From Odontesthes bonariensis (taxonomy: Eukaryota > Chordata > Actinopteri > Atheriniformes > Atherinopsidae), in the NCBI RefSeq assembly GCF_027942865.1, contig NC_134515.1:26248227-26312226 (forward strand): 64,000 nt of DNA, written 5' to 3'. Both the position numbers and the translations under genes were made by a program. Positions 1-12,215 of the stretch are shown here, in pieces (the first letter of the stretch is position 1; the number at the start of each line of letters is the position of its first letter). The notes under the pieces were generated by a model that had not been told where the DNA came from, ran no database searches, and saw only the letters and a list, made by a program, of their open reading frames with translations.

Positions 1-1354
1 TGGATATTGATTTGACTTAAAAAGATAGAGGACAAGGGATGGTGGGTGCTCGATGGGGGGAAAAAAAAAGAAAAAAAAAAAGAGAGTGCTTGTGCCCCAA
101 ATTTCATGCAGTGTCCTCATGTGACCAAGAGCACGGAAGCCTTGCATTGTCCAAGACAAATGTATTTGCATGAAACAAGTCATGAATCCATTTACCATCC
201 AAAATTAAAACAAATCTACAGAAAGAAGATAAATAACTTAAAATCCTCGACCACACAGCTTTGCACATGTACATTAGTGCACAGCTTTATTGATATTTCA
301 ATAAGCCAAACATACTTCAGTCACTATCAAATGTGAAGATTTCACTAAAAATGGAAAACCCCCTCAAGGTCCTTTTATTCAAAGACAACAACATTTTGGT
401 CAGAATTGGGATCCGTGAGCTACACGAAAAGCAGACTTCACTGAAACAATGTCCAAAGTCTCATCTCCTACTGGATTAGGCTTCAGCGCAACTGAAAAAC
501 AAAAAGTCCTCACAATAGCGTCCCACACGGCTTAACAGACGGTAAAAACGGTTGTCTATTTCAACTTTATTTTAAGCCTCATCACATGTAAAATGAACCT
601 TGTATTAGACTAAGCAATTGAACAAGTAAGAATGGTGCAGCTTGGTGGTCAAAGCAGTTTAATTGTAGTGAGCAACAGCCAACCAAATGAAGAATTCCAG
701 TTGTTTGTTGTTGTGGAATCCAGAGTTGCTTGCTGTTTTGGACTAAAGCAACAACCAAAAAAAATAAAAATCAGACGAGCCCAAGAAGAGATGTGGTGGA
801 TGTCGGGGCAGAAGCAAAGAGGAGAACAAGGAGGAAATTTAAATAATTTCTTCCATCGATCGTCACAGGGAATGCAAGATCATTTGCAAGTAAAGCGGAT
901 GAGTGAAGCACTGATTAGGACAAAGCCGCTGTGCCGGGAATTCAGCGTCACGAGTTTTACAGAGTCATTGCTGCAGGAACATATTCCTGACTCCGACACT
1001 TCTCTACACAGCTCTCAGGCAGTGCTGGCAGAAAGAGGAAAGGAGGAGGGATTGCTGTATATGGTCAAAACAGATGCTATGATCCAGAACATTATTGTCA
1101 AGAGCCATCTCTGCCCCCTAAACATTCTACTTTTGAGTTAGTTATCGAGGAGGAGAGTTCACCCGTGTGACTTCCCAACACCGTTGTTGCCAAGCTGCTA
1201 CAACACTTTATCTGCTACGCTTCCATCCCCCATCCCAAATATTTTATTATCAACTTAGTTTAATAATTTATCTTTCAAAATCATAATTTCCCAATGAGAA
1301 ATTAATAAAGTATTCATTCATGACATACTGTCTAGGTAAAAAAAAAAAAGAAAG

Positions 1355-1397
<43 letters not shown>

Positions 1398-1940
1398 GTC
1401 AATTGTTCAAAATGACAAGGATTAGAAAAAGAAGAGGAGATTGTAAACAATGAGTGTTGTTACAAACTATGTTACGTCCAATTAAGTCATTGTGGATTTT
1501 CAAGACACCTATAGCATGCGCACGTGTGCGCGCGCACACACACACACAAGTCGCACACACACACACACAAAAGAAAAAAAAACACCAAAAAAAAAAAAAA
1601 AAAAAAAAAAAAAACACTCAACAACATGCATTGTGTGTCAAATCTATTCGTCAGTGCACGTCACAAAGCCCCATTGAGTTTGAGCAAATGAAAGAGGGGT
1701 CCTGGATTACTCTTAACAATCAAAGCCAACGGTCAAATCCCGTAGTTTCCCCACCACATGGCTGGCAACAGTCAAAATAACTGTCACCTGTTACATCAAC
1801 TCAGTGTCCTCCTCAGTGGCCAGCTGAGTCAACCCCCAAAACCTAATAATCATGCTATCACACAACCTCAAGTGTCTAAGAGATCCAACACCCCGCTTTG
1901 TAATAGAAGGAGCTGCATGCATATTGATGAGTTAAAGTAT
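1..1940. other. naca intron with low-complexity tracts
   Basis: No coding exon can be supported here. The stretch lies inside a naca intron. It contains an A-rich run at about 1338-1394, a CA/CG dinucleotide tract at about 1522-1569 and a second A run at about 1588-1614. The ORFs here have no recognisable domain and overlap these tracts. Confidence 0.5.
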
Positions 1941-1946
1941 ACGAAC

Positions 1947-2690
1947 CAGTCTCCACTTGAGGCTGCTGCATCTCCTGCTCGGTGACTGGGACCGTTTCTG
2001 TTGCTTCACCAGGCATGGTCGCTGGTGGGGAAAATAAAAACATTGTTAACATGAGATTTAGTTGTCAGCGATGACAGCAAATCTTTGAAACAGCTCTGTT
2101 GGCACATGACATAACAATACAGGCTTATAGCTGCCATGACGGGTTGAACAGGTGACAGAGCCCATGCTTTAGCTTGGGAGCTCTTTCAGTAACGCACTGG
2201 AGGCACATTCGGCTAACGTTAGCTTCCGCTAGCTAGCGGGCTACTTCAGTCACAGCAGGGAAAAGCTAACGGCTGGTAACAGCGCATTCTACCACATTTC
2301 CTCCAGTTAGACACGTTTTCATGTAACCGGCTAGTTGTCACTTAAATTAACAGAACAACTCATGAATACCAGTTCACTGCGGCCCTGACAGACTGCTTGT
2401 AAACTCTTTCCCAGCATGTTCCCCCATTTTGAGCCGGCAGCCAGTGGTACAACGGCACAATTTTCGCTGAACGGAGAGGCCAAACAGGAATAATATTCAC
2501 ACCAATCTGATGGCCATACTTTAATCAAACACACTGAACCTTCAGAAAAGACGATAATATGTGAAAAGCGGTTGGATGACGTTTGATTATTAACGGAGAA
2601 ACTCACCGACTCTGGATGATATTTCCAAGATGGCTGTGAGAGAGAACTTCTGACCTCAGTTCCGCGGTAATATCCGGTGGAGCAGCGCCT
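1947..2690 (-). CDS. naca: naca 5' end: non-coding exon 1 and first coding exon (partial)
   Basis: NACA is the alpha subunit of the nascent polypeptide-associated complex, which binds nascent chains at the ribosome exit. The first coding exon is at 1947-2021: a CCACCAG acceptor, five UTR bases, ATG at 2016, then 70 coding bases reading [20 protein letters not shown] and ending VET plus one base before a GTTCGT donor. This is nearly the vertebrate NACA N-terminus as I know it. Upstream, a GTGAGT donor at 2606-2601 ends an untranslated exon running back to about 2690. That exon contains GCCATCTTGG, a YY1-type motif common at the starts of translation-factor genes. The remaining exons are not visible in 1-1940, so the next intron must run past the left edge. 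In mammals NACA lies next to PRIM1 in the same orientation, as here. Identity is sure; the exon 1 boundary upstream is approximate. Confidence 0.88.
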
Positions 2691-2720
2691 TCTGCTTCCG
2701 GGTTAATTAAATAAACAGTG
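2607..2720 (-). promoter_or_regulatory. naca: naca core promoter and YY1/ETS-like sites
   Basis: Reading the minus strand, CCGGAAGC (ETS-like, about 2695) is followed by a CG-containing stretch and then GCCATCTTGG (YY1-like, about 2625-2634), just before the exon 1 donor. This ETS plus YY1 pattern without a TATA box is usual for housekeeping translation-related genes. The motifs are seen directly; the promoter role is inferred from position. Confidence 0.5.
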
Positions 2721-2778
2721 TTGAACCACAGCCTTATAAAAACATATTATTACACAACTCTGGTATGGACCAGAGCTA

Positions 2779-3540
2779 CAACCCCTGGCAAAAATGATAG
2801 AATCACCGGCCTCGGAGGATGTTCATTCAGTTGTTTCATTTTGTAGAAAAAAAGCAGATCACAGACATGACACAAAACTAAAGTCATTTCAAATGGCAAC
2901 TTTCTGGCTTTAAGAAACACTAAAAGAAATCAAGAAAAAAAATTGTGGCAGTCAGTAACGGTTACTTTTTTAGACCAAGCAGAGGGAAAAAAATATGGAA
3001 TCACTAAATTCCGAGGAAAAAATTATGGAATCATGAAAAACAAAAGAACGTCCAACACATCACTAGTATTTTGTTGCGCCACCTCTGGCTTTTATAACAG
3101 CTTGCAGTACTCTGAGGCATGGACTTAATGAGTGACAAACAGTACTCTTCATCAATCTGGCTCCAACTTTCTCTGATTGCTGTTGCCAGATCAGCTTTGC
3201 AGGTTGGAGCCTTGTCATGGACCATTTTCTTCAACTTCCACCAAAGATTTTCAAATGGATTAAGATCTGGACTATTTGCAGGTCATGACATTGACCTTAT
3301 GTGTCTTTTTTCAAGGAATGTTTTCACAGTTTTTGCTCTATGGCAAGATGCATTATCATCTTGAAAAATGATTTCATCATCCCCAAACATCCTTTCAATT
3401 GATGGGATAAGAAAAGTGTCCAAAATATCAACGTAAACTTGTGCATTTATTGAAGATGTAATGACAGCCATATCCCCAGTGCCTTTACCTGACATGCAGC
3501 CCCATATCATCAATGACTGTGGAAATTTGCATGTTATGTA
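2779..3540 (-). mobile_element. Decayed Tc1/mariner transposon, transposase 3' half
   Basis: The minus strand encodes the C-terminal half of a Tc1-like DDE transposase. One segment (3513-3283) reads WGCMSGKG and later FQDDNASCHRA, around the second catalytic Asp. After a frame break a second segment (about 3280-3040) reads PANSPDLNPFENLW, the region before the third acidic residue. The element ends on the left at TACAACCCCTGGCAAAAA (about 2777), a typical terminal repeat at a TA. The N-terminal half and the opposite terminal repeat are missing, so it is a dead, truncated copy. The frameshift rules out function. Confidence 0.85.
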
Positions 3541-3555
3541 TAGCTCTGATATGGA

Positions 3556-3576
3556 CCATAGACATTATGTCTATGG
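3556..3576. repeat. Perfect 10-bp-arm palindrome matching the ends of a MITE
   Basis: CCATAGACAT and ATGTCTATGG face each other around one base. The same terminal sequence bounds the MITE at 7722-7897, so this may be a collapsed copy reduced to its fused ends. Confidence 0.5.
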
Positions 3577-3599
3577 TATGAACAATAAGAATTTCTTTT

Positions 3600-4427
3600 T
3601 TCACATTATGTTATGTTTTCAAATATAATGGTTACGCCAAAGTATTTTTCATTTTATAACTAAAAGCCAAAAAAAAAAGCAATTTTAACAGAAATACTTT
3701 CATGCCCCAACACCTCGTGGTAAAATGAATGATTAAAAAACAAAAACGTAAAAACATTTTTTTTTACATCCCAACAATACAATTTAATTGAATTTAAAAT
3801 GAAAACATTTAAGTAATAATGACACGTAGTCATGTCTATGCTATGATGCCCTTAATCAGCTACCCTCAGAAGTAACTACATTTGTTAATTTACGTCCACC
3901 TGTGTGCAAGCTGAGAGTCACGTGATTTCAGGATCTGCACACCTGTTGTTAAAGCACCCAGAGTCTGCAGCCCACTAACCAAGGGCCACCACCTAGCAAG
4001 GGGCTCTTTAGACAAGTCAGGGACAGAGTTATACAGATAAGGGCTAGATTATAAAAGGATAATAATGATACAACGAAAATAGGATATTCTGAATATCCCT
4101 CAGAGCCACATTACATTTATTATTATCAGATGGAAACAATATGGCACCCCGAAAACCTGCCAAGAAAAGGTATGCGGACTAAATTCATGGACCAGGCTAG
4201 GAGGGAATTAATCAGAGATTAAAAAAAAGATTAGTCAAAAGCAGATATTAGAGTGTCTGCTCAGAGGACTGCTTAAAGCAGCACTCTCTGCAAAGCTGTG
4301 ATCTGAGGACGGAGGCATTGCAATGGTTTAATGTCTGCTATACCCCAGCAGAACCCACCCAGAGCTGGAGCAGTTTGAGAAAGAAAGAAATCCAAGTGGT
4401 TGGATGTGTCAAATTTATAGAGACATA
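3600..4427. other. Intergenic, no gene seen
   Basis: AT-rich sequence between the Tc1-like remnant and the fold-back MITE. I see no exon, RNA gene or clear repeat in it. Confidence 0.4.
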
Positions 4428-4637
4428 TTTAAAGGAGAATTTTTTTTTTCTTTAAACCTGGACCTTATTTCTGGCAGAAAATATGTTCATCTACTCACCG
4501 ATAACAGTTTGGTTAGTCGGTGTCCTTCGGACGATATTTAGATCTGCGTATATCCATATATAGGGGCATCGATCAATACCGATTATTTTATGGCAGAAAT
4601 AAGGTCCAGGTTTAAAAAAAACGAACTTCTCCTTTAA
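4428..4637. mobile_element. Fold-back MITE, about 210 bp
   Basis: The two ends are long inverted repeats. The left begins TTTAAAGGAGAA, then a T run and AAACCTGGACCTTATTTCTG. The right has CAGAAATAAGGTCCAGGTTT, an A run and TTCTCCTTTAAA. No protein is encoded. A shortened relative with the same ends lies in prim1 intron 1 at 12302-12354, which supports a dispersed family. The superfamily is not clear from the ends. Confidence 0.7.
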
Positions 4638-4801
4638 AAACCTGCAGCCGTAATTACTTTGAGAGGTTGCTCTATAAAGCATTGAATAATCAAGTATGCT
4701 TAAGTTTGTTTGTTTTTTCAGATTTCTGAGCTATGTTTGAAATGTGTTGATCAGATTACACAAAACCACAAAGTACATTAAAAAAGAATGCCAGAGTAAC
4801 T

Positions 4802-4908
4802 TCACCCATCCATCCATTCCATTTACCTGCTTAATCCAATACAGGGTTGCAGGGGGGCTGCAGCCTGTCCCAGCTGCCATTGGACGAGAGGCGGGGTCCA
4901 TCAAACCA
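4802..4908 (-). repeat. SINE 3' fragment (CCATCCATCC family)
   Basis: CACCCATCCATCCATTC, then ...GCTTAATCCAATACAGGGTTGC and CCCAGCTGCCATTGGACGAG, match the tail half of the tRNA-derived SINE at 34561-34874. The tRNA-like head is absent, so this is a truncated copy. Confidence 0.65.
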
Positions 4909-4909
4909 T

Positions 4910-5700
4910 CAATTACCATATTTTTGAAAACAGCCAATTGCACTTTTCCTGGCCGGAGTAATAGAACTCTGGTTTTATTTCTTACATAGATCATTCATAC
5001 AGTTTCCCCATTCTCAGTCTTTTATTGATGTCAAAAGGTGATCTTTGTTACTGCGGTCCACCCCATTAACCTAGATAAATTTAATTCATATTTAATTAAG
5101 TATTGAACTAAACAGAAATCAAGCACAAAATCAAATTGAATGCAGTCATACAGGGTATGCAATGTACAACTTTTCATATAATTAGACATGTTAAGGGGGA
5201 TCGTGATAAAGGCCCAAAAAGTGCTCAAAATTAGGTGGTTAATAACATTTTTTACAAATACGCGTGTTTCAATTAAACTTGGAAGTTATTAACTCCACAA
5301 ACAAGAGAATTGCACAGGTAGTTGAACCAAAAGAAATATTTCAAAATGCCGTAAATAATCAAACTGCTAAGATGAGCTAATTTTCGATTATCTACACAGC
5401 TTTTTAAAAAATTGGACACATTTACTTAAATTACTTAAATATCTGCCAAGGACGGTTTGAAATACCCAACCCTGTTGCCAACACGTCGAACTGTAATGAG
5501 TTAAAAAAAAAGCAAACAAGATCTGAGGTTTTCCAAAAGCAGAAATCCCAAATTTATTCTCACAAAGGCATCTACAGCATCAAAATGTAAGAAACAGGCG
5601 GACAAAAACTTCCAATTTTTTACAATTTAATTCCACAGTAAAAAGGGACATTTAGCTGTTTAAATAACAAATGTATATGTATGTATGTACCATCTCAAGC
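4910..5700. other. prim1 3' flank, no gene seen
   Basis: AT-rich sequence downstream of prim1. A second minus-strand AATAAA is at 5553-5558 and could serve as an alternative prim1 poly(A) signal. No other feature is supported. Confidence 0.4.
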
Positions 5701-5831
5701 TGTTGAGATGCTTTATTTAAAAAAAATAAAGAGAAAAAGATCAGAGCCACAAAATGGACCCGAAATTTACATCGTCCGCATTAAGCAGCAGGGCGCCCTC
5801 AGAAGTGTAGCTCTCAGATTGTTGATTCTGT

Positions 5832-8800
5832 TCAGAATTCCTTCTGAAGATCTGAATAGTGGAGAAGGACACAAAGCAAACATAAAATATATTTATATAA
5901 AATGCTTAAAGTGTGCTCAATCTTTGTTGAATTTACCATAACTTGAACTCACCACTTTTTCGGAGAAGTTCTCCCTTCCACGAACGAGCCATTCCATCGA
6001 GGAACTGATCAAAGTACTTCACATACTTGGCCAAGCTGGTTCTTTTGTAATCTGTGAGAAAGTCATCTGTGAGCTCACTGGCAAACAGTCAGCTTACATT
6101 TACAACCAATTACAAAAAGGTGGTCAGACTGTGTGAAATGTAAAGAAATTGCACATCCTTTGTTACATTGTGTTTCATGACGCTCCAGATGTTTTTAAGT
6201 TGGTCAAAGGTCTGGACTGCAGTTAGAACAGTCCAGCACCCGGACTGTTACTTTATAAAGCCATGCTGTTTGGAACCAATTGGGTAGTTCTACAAAGCTA
6301 TTATCACTAGGGATGTCCCGATCAGGTTTTTCTTGCCCCCAAGTCCGAGTCATTTCATTTTGAGAATCTGCCGATACCGAGTCCTGATCCGATACTTCTA
6401 CAGTACATAAAAAAAAGAAAAAAAAAAAAAAAGAAAGAATAACAGCGAAGAAACAGATTCAGGATGTCCCTGATTTTTTTATTTTCTTCACTTATCACTC
6501 ATAAACAGAGCACTTCTGTGAGGGAGCTTGAACAAAAAAAGTAATCAAGTAATAAACAAATTCTTCACATGTACTTTAGTGCAACATTAGCCGCATTCGG
6601 ACAGAGCCGTTCTAAGAACGGTCCTCCTCGAATTTCGTTCTGATAACTGTCCTTCCCCAGCGGAACTGTTTCAGTCTGCATTCGCACATGAGTCGGGACC
6701 TGATAGAGACTGATGCGACGCAACCGTCTGCGACAGTGACATGTTACTTTAGCGCCACATTCAACAACAAAACAAAACAAAACCCGCGAAAAGTAAGGAG
6801 AGAAGAAAAAAACACCACAAAGAAGGTAATATGGTGAGCGGGGAGGCCGTGTTCATGGTCTGCATGATGGTGATATTAATCATGGACGATCACATCAGGC
6901 GTCTAATATCGAGGCTGGAAGAGCACACAGAGAGTCAGGAGACGAAGGATCGAGCGCAGGCCATACTTTTTCATTTCATGAAGGAAGGAAGGAGAGCAGA
7001 GCGCCGCAGACAAAGGAGACAACGTGTAAGTTTAACTTATTAAACACGCGCCGGTTGTGTCTGTGTCGTATGAGGAAACATTTCAGCCGTGACAACATGA
7101 CAAGGGGCGTAGCTACCGACCACCAAACACCTCCGTCAGATGTCTTCCTATAGAACCCAGCTCGGAGAAGGAGCTAAAATGGTTATAGGAACTGAGGGCC
7201 ATGGTCCCGAGTTCCTGTATGTGCGAATGTGGGAAAAACGGCCCCGTTCCTGAAAAGGTTATAGGAACTGCCAAAGGTTCCTACAGTGCGAATGCGGCTA
7301 ATGTCGAATATAAAAACGAGCAGCAGCTCAACTTGAAATACCTGGCAGGCATGTAAACAAATAAGCAAATAAAAGTGCCACAGTGTTATAAAGTAAGGCC
7401 AGTAATGTGCTTTTCAGGAACTGTCCTCCTAATTCTCACTCTCCTCCTCTGGCTTCACAGAAGGAAATGTACGTTTTTCTTGATGAAAGCCAACATCTCT
7501 ACCCTGTTAAGTTTGAGCCTATTCCTGTTCTCATCAAGGATGTTAGCGATGTCCTTGGCACCTCTTGAAATCCCAAGTTTGCATATCTCACAGTTTGCAA
7601 TCGCAACGTTTTTGTCATCCACTTTAAAATACCTTCAAGCTGCTGCCATGTTCTGCTTCGCTTTACGGCACGCAGCAAAGTGACGTCATGCTGCATGCGT
7701 TGTTTCTGTGTGGAGTTGAGACCATAGACATAAAAATTCGGGGAGTTATGATTATTGTAGTTGGGGATATACACCTTCCTCAACCGAAATGCAATGTGGG
7801 GGCATTGGAGACCCATCCAAGATGGCGGCCGCGCTGATACGTCAGCTCCAATAGGCAGCGTCAGTCTATGAGGCGTATACATATATTATGTCTATGGTTG
7901 AGACGGTCTGACTCTGTACCACCACATAACAGTAAATACTAAGCTGTTATTTTTTCCCCATTTGTTTTGAAATATTATAGTTCTGATAAAAAAATAAATA
8001 ATGAGAATAAGTATACCTATATAGATAGGCTATATATCCAATCCCTGATCGGGATGAAACGTCCGATTCCCATCGAGTCAGAAACCCCATGATCGGCCCC
8101 GATTTCTGATCGGATCGGGACATCCCTAATTATCACCTTATTGTACTAGAAGAAGAGTAATCTGCAATATCTGCACAGGGTGTGCGGCACGTTTTGACTG
8201 CTATCGAAACCACATTTCAGTGCAACTTTTGTTATTTTTGTCAGCCTTTGGCACCTCTGATCCTCCGCTTCTCTGCTGCATCGCTCTCATTTTCCTTCTC
8301 CTTGGTGTCCTCGGACTTTTCTTCTTCTTCTCCTGCCCTGGGCCGATCCAGCTCCTCACAGGTCATACTTGAATTAACAAGCAAATAAAGGTTACACTTT
8401 GTTGAGGATCCCACTGCACACACACGCACACAGATGGACACGAGATATCAAAAGGCTGCTGACCTGATTGTGGGCACAGTGAAAGGGTCAAACCGGTCCA
8501 GTTCTTTGAGGTCCATGGGGACAGAGATGCGCCCTGAACAGCAACAGAAACAGCACAAGGGTTCAGCTGGTGGTGCATTTACGGTGCTGCCTTCATTCAC
8601 ATTGGATTACCTGATCATTCCATACATCCTTTCATTCTGAAGGCAGGCGGACTTCTCCTATCCTTGAAGTTTGCTCACCTGTTTTGGGGTGGACGCTGAA
8701 AGGGCTTTTCAGCAAATGGTTCACACCTTTGCTGACATTCACATCCAGCCGAGGGTAACAGTACTGCAGCATGATTTCATTTTCAAAGTACTGGCCCTTT

Positions 8801-11800
8801 TTGGCAGTGCTCTGGCAGAAGAAATGTTGTTGTCATAAGTCACTCTGTTGTAATGTGTAAAAGCCAACAAAAATGACTGAAAAGCTTCATTATATAACAC
8901 AAGCAAAATGACCGACCTGTTTGATTTTGGCGTGTTCTTTGACCCGTTCCCAGCGGCTCTCTGGATTCTTCTCTTTTTTGAATTCTTGCTGTAAATCTTT
9001 TCTAACATGTAATGAACAAATTAAGGTCAAGTAATTGTGCACATTTTTTTTGTTCAATTCTAAGAAATACAAAGAGAACAAACTAATAAGTACTTATACA
9101 TAAAAAAAGCTGTTTTACAAGCCAATATTGGTTCCAAGTGTGAGATTATCATGCTGTATATAGTGTAAAGGATATCCTCGGGTATTAGAGCAAGCACTTT
9201 GTCTACGGACTCCTTGCGGCCCAGTATGTCCTGGTCCTGCAGCGCGTATTGTGGAAAGTACTTCTCCACCACTTTCAGAGACGCTCTGTTATGATTAAAA
9301 TTACGGACACTTAATAACAGCAAAAAGCCACAGAACCAAAAGCCTTTTTCCCCACGTGTGGCACGTGTGGGTTAAATAAAAAGATTTTAGTTAACCCACA
9401 GCAGGTCCTTCTTCTGATGCACAAATGCCAAACAGAGGCGTGTCAGGCTCATCAGTCCCGGCTTGAAAAGGCGCACGTGAAAGAGGCCGAACAGATGCAG
9501 CGATGCCAAAAGCAGGCAAAGGAAATGCAACCAATCTAAACACAGTAGTACCTGATAAAAGGGTGTATTGGATCCGTCAGCAACACTTTCTTCACCGTCT
9601 CCTCACCACCCTATGAAACAACAGTAATTAGAAGGTCCCACCTCAAAGCTTAGCTGTTGCTCATCATCAAAGTGGGGTATATTATTGTGCGATGATCTGT
9701 ATGAACCAATAAATAACCATTTTTATCCTGGCGTACGGCTAAGCTTGAACACATCCTAGTTAGTGGGGTCTTAAAAAAACAAGAAAAACAAAGCTCAACG
9801 CGTATTATTCAGCCTTAACAGGGATTTGTTTTATGACTCCTGCCATTTCTGACTTATACTCGACATGTTTTCACACACCAAATATTTTATTCTCATCTTA
9901 ATGTTGTACTTGTGAGCCGTTCTTGGTGGCGCCGTCACAGTTGAAATCAAAGCAGGAAAAGATCTGCTTTGTGCTGGAGTGAAACTAAGCATTCAGAGGC
10001 AAAGAGACTGTCCAGGGCAGCCGTTGTCTGAGCTTCCACTTGTGCTCCGTAGCTCTTTGTGGTTCCCTGTTGTCTGCCTCCCTCGTGGGCTCGAGCCAAC
10101 TTTCAGCCAATAACGCTGGGCGTTATTAGCTTACTGGAGGACTGTGCGTCCGTCCATCTCCGTTGAAAAAACAAATGGCCGTCTGCGGAGACCGAGAGTG
10201 GCGGAGACAGATGCTTCTAAGCAAGGATGGGTTGTGAATCGCCACCAAATTCAATAAGAGAATCATCGATCAGTTTTTAAAAAAAATATTAAAAAGTAGT
10301 GTATAGCTTTTAGCATTTAGTTTTATTTTAAATGTGCTGCCATATGAATGAAAGTGCCATAACATTTGTTGTGCAAACACACTTTTAACATCAGCATCTT
10401 TATGTAGTTTTTATGTAGAAGCCTCGCTCCACTGTCTGTTTCCTTGAATGACTTGCTGCTATCAATTGTGTGTTTAGCCTTTAAGTGATATTTTAGACTG
10501 GAACTACTACGCTGAGAAGACAATTCAACTTGGCAGTGTTTACAGATGACTTTGGTTCTGTCGACTCCGCCGTCTGGAAGAACTTTAAAATGAAAATGGC
10601 CGACTAAAAGTTCCGTACCCTTCTCCATGTTTGGTGGATCCACCAATTACTTTCTTTTACGGTTCCGCAGCAGAAAGCAACAGACTTTTACAATAATAAA
10701 ATAAACAGGGGTGGTCCGTGCTGTAGTGGGTTGAGCAGGCGCCCCATGTACAAGCGGCTATAGTCCTCGCTGCAGCTGGCCCCGGTTTGAGTACCGCATC
10801 GGACGGCCCTGTGCTGCGTGTCGTTCCCCTCTCTCTCTCTCTTCCTGTCTTTCCTATCCATTAAAGGCACAAAAGCCCCCCAAAAAACAAACAAAAAAAA
10901 CCCAAACTGCGTTAATGCGCGATAAAATATTTATCGGCGTTAAATAATTAACGAGTTAACGCGATAATAACGAGTTAACTTGCCCAGCCCTAATATATAT
11001 ATATTTCTTGATGGAAAACTGTTCTCTCAAACTCTACAGAGTGTAATGTGATTAAAGGGAGGGAACACTGGGGAAATCTCAGCGCCTAAAGGCCAAAGCT
11101 GAAAACCACTATCGGATGCACGTGACTTTCAAGGCCTCAGGAGAAGGTTTATAAACTCAGAAATGCCAAAACTTCACGGACACTTCTAAATACAATGATG
11201 CTGCTCAGTGAAGACACAGGAGGATTTCCTCTGTGTTTTTACAGTAAATGCTCAAATAAATTGACGAATTACAGATTGTGCCGCATTTGCACAACTTTAG
11301 AGAAATCCGCAACTTTCCTTGAAACGGAGTTCGAGGCCTTCAAAGGCTGGAAATTCGTTACCTTGACCAGGCTGAGGTATTCTGCCACAGCAGAGCGGGC
11401 CGCCGCGGAGAGCTTCCTGGCAGCTTCATCACACACCCAACAATGCACTCCTCTTCTGCCAGAATACACCCACAGCAGGTGCTGAAAACCAAAGTCCTCT
11501 GGAAATAACAGAAAAACAGGGAAAATCGGATTTGGACGTAAAATGCAATAGAGAGGCCCGATGCTTGATCATTGACATACCTCGAAGAGCTCTATCCAGG
11601 ATACGAATAGCGATGGTCATCAACGTCCAGCACTTGGGGCAAATGTCTGCGGCACTGCAATGAAAGTTTTGAAATACTATCTCGGTGATTCGACCGCAAG
11701 AATCTTCTGAACACAAGCCGTCGTTGGGATTTAGTTAGTTACAATTCGAAACAAAGAAACCACGTAATTAGTTTTACCTGCAGCAGCTTCGAACGTCATC

Positions 11801-12154
11801 GTAATCCGTCATGTCGATGTCAAAGACGAGCTCCTTCTCTAGAGCCTGGAAGCTGCCGGACTTCACAGTGTTGTGTTGATTAGGCTGAGGGCAACAAACG
11901 GTGACAACATTTTTCTACGTGTTCGCAGCGGTGCACAAACCTTTCCAAGCACGTGGCACCGGAATGAAGTCTTACCCTGTGACTGTACACTGCTCCAACG
12001 TCTATCTTGTAAGGGTTCATCTTCTGCATTTCCTTCTCCAGCTCATTCTGCGTGCTGAAGGACTGGTAGCGCACGTAGATGTCATCTTTGAGCGTGAATG
12101 AGAACTCTCTGTTCTGAAAGTAGTTCTTCTGCACTGGGGATTTTAAAAAGAAAA

Positions 12155-12215
<61 letters not shown>

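Larger units (their letters stand above)
6308..8128. mobile_element. Non-autonomous hAT element, 1821 bp, in prim1 intron 11
   Basis: The ends are TAGGGATGTCCCGATC and, inverted, GATCGGGACATCCCTA. They are flanked by an exact 8-bp target duplication ATTATCAC (6300-6307 and 8129-8136), the hAT hallmark. Inside, the minus strand at about 7630-7500 reads [19 protein letters not shown], a BED-type zinc-finger start, so the element derives from an autonomous hAT whose transposase body is gone. Two smaller inverted-repeat elements are nested in it (6587-7301 and 7722-7897). It does not disturb the prim1 splice sites. Confidence 0.9.

Noticed and set aside
632-1141. 169-codon plus-strand ORF near the left edge
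   Set aside because: No recognised domain, it lies within the naca intron, and no supporting splice sites were found.
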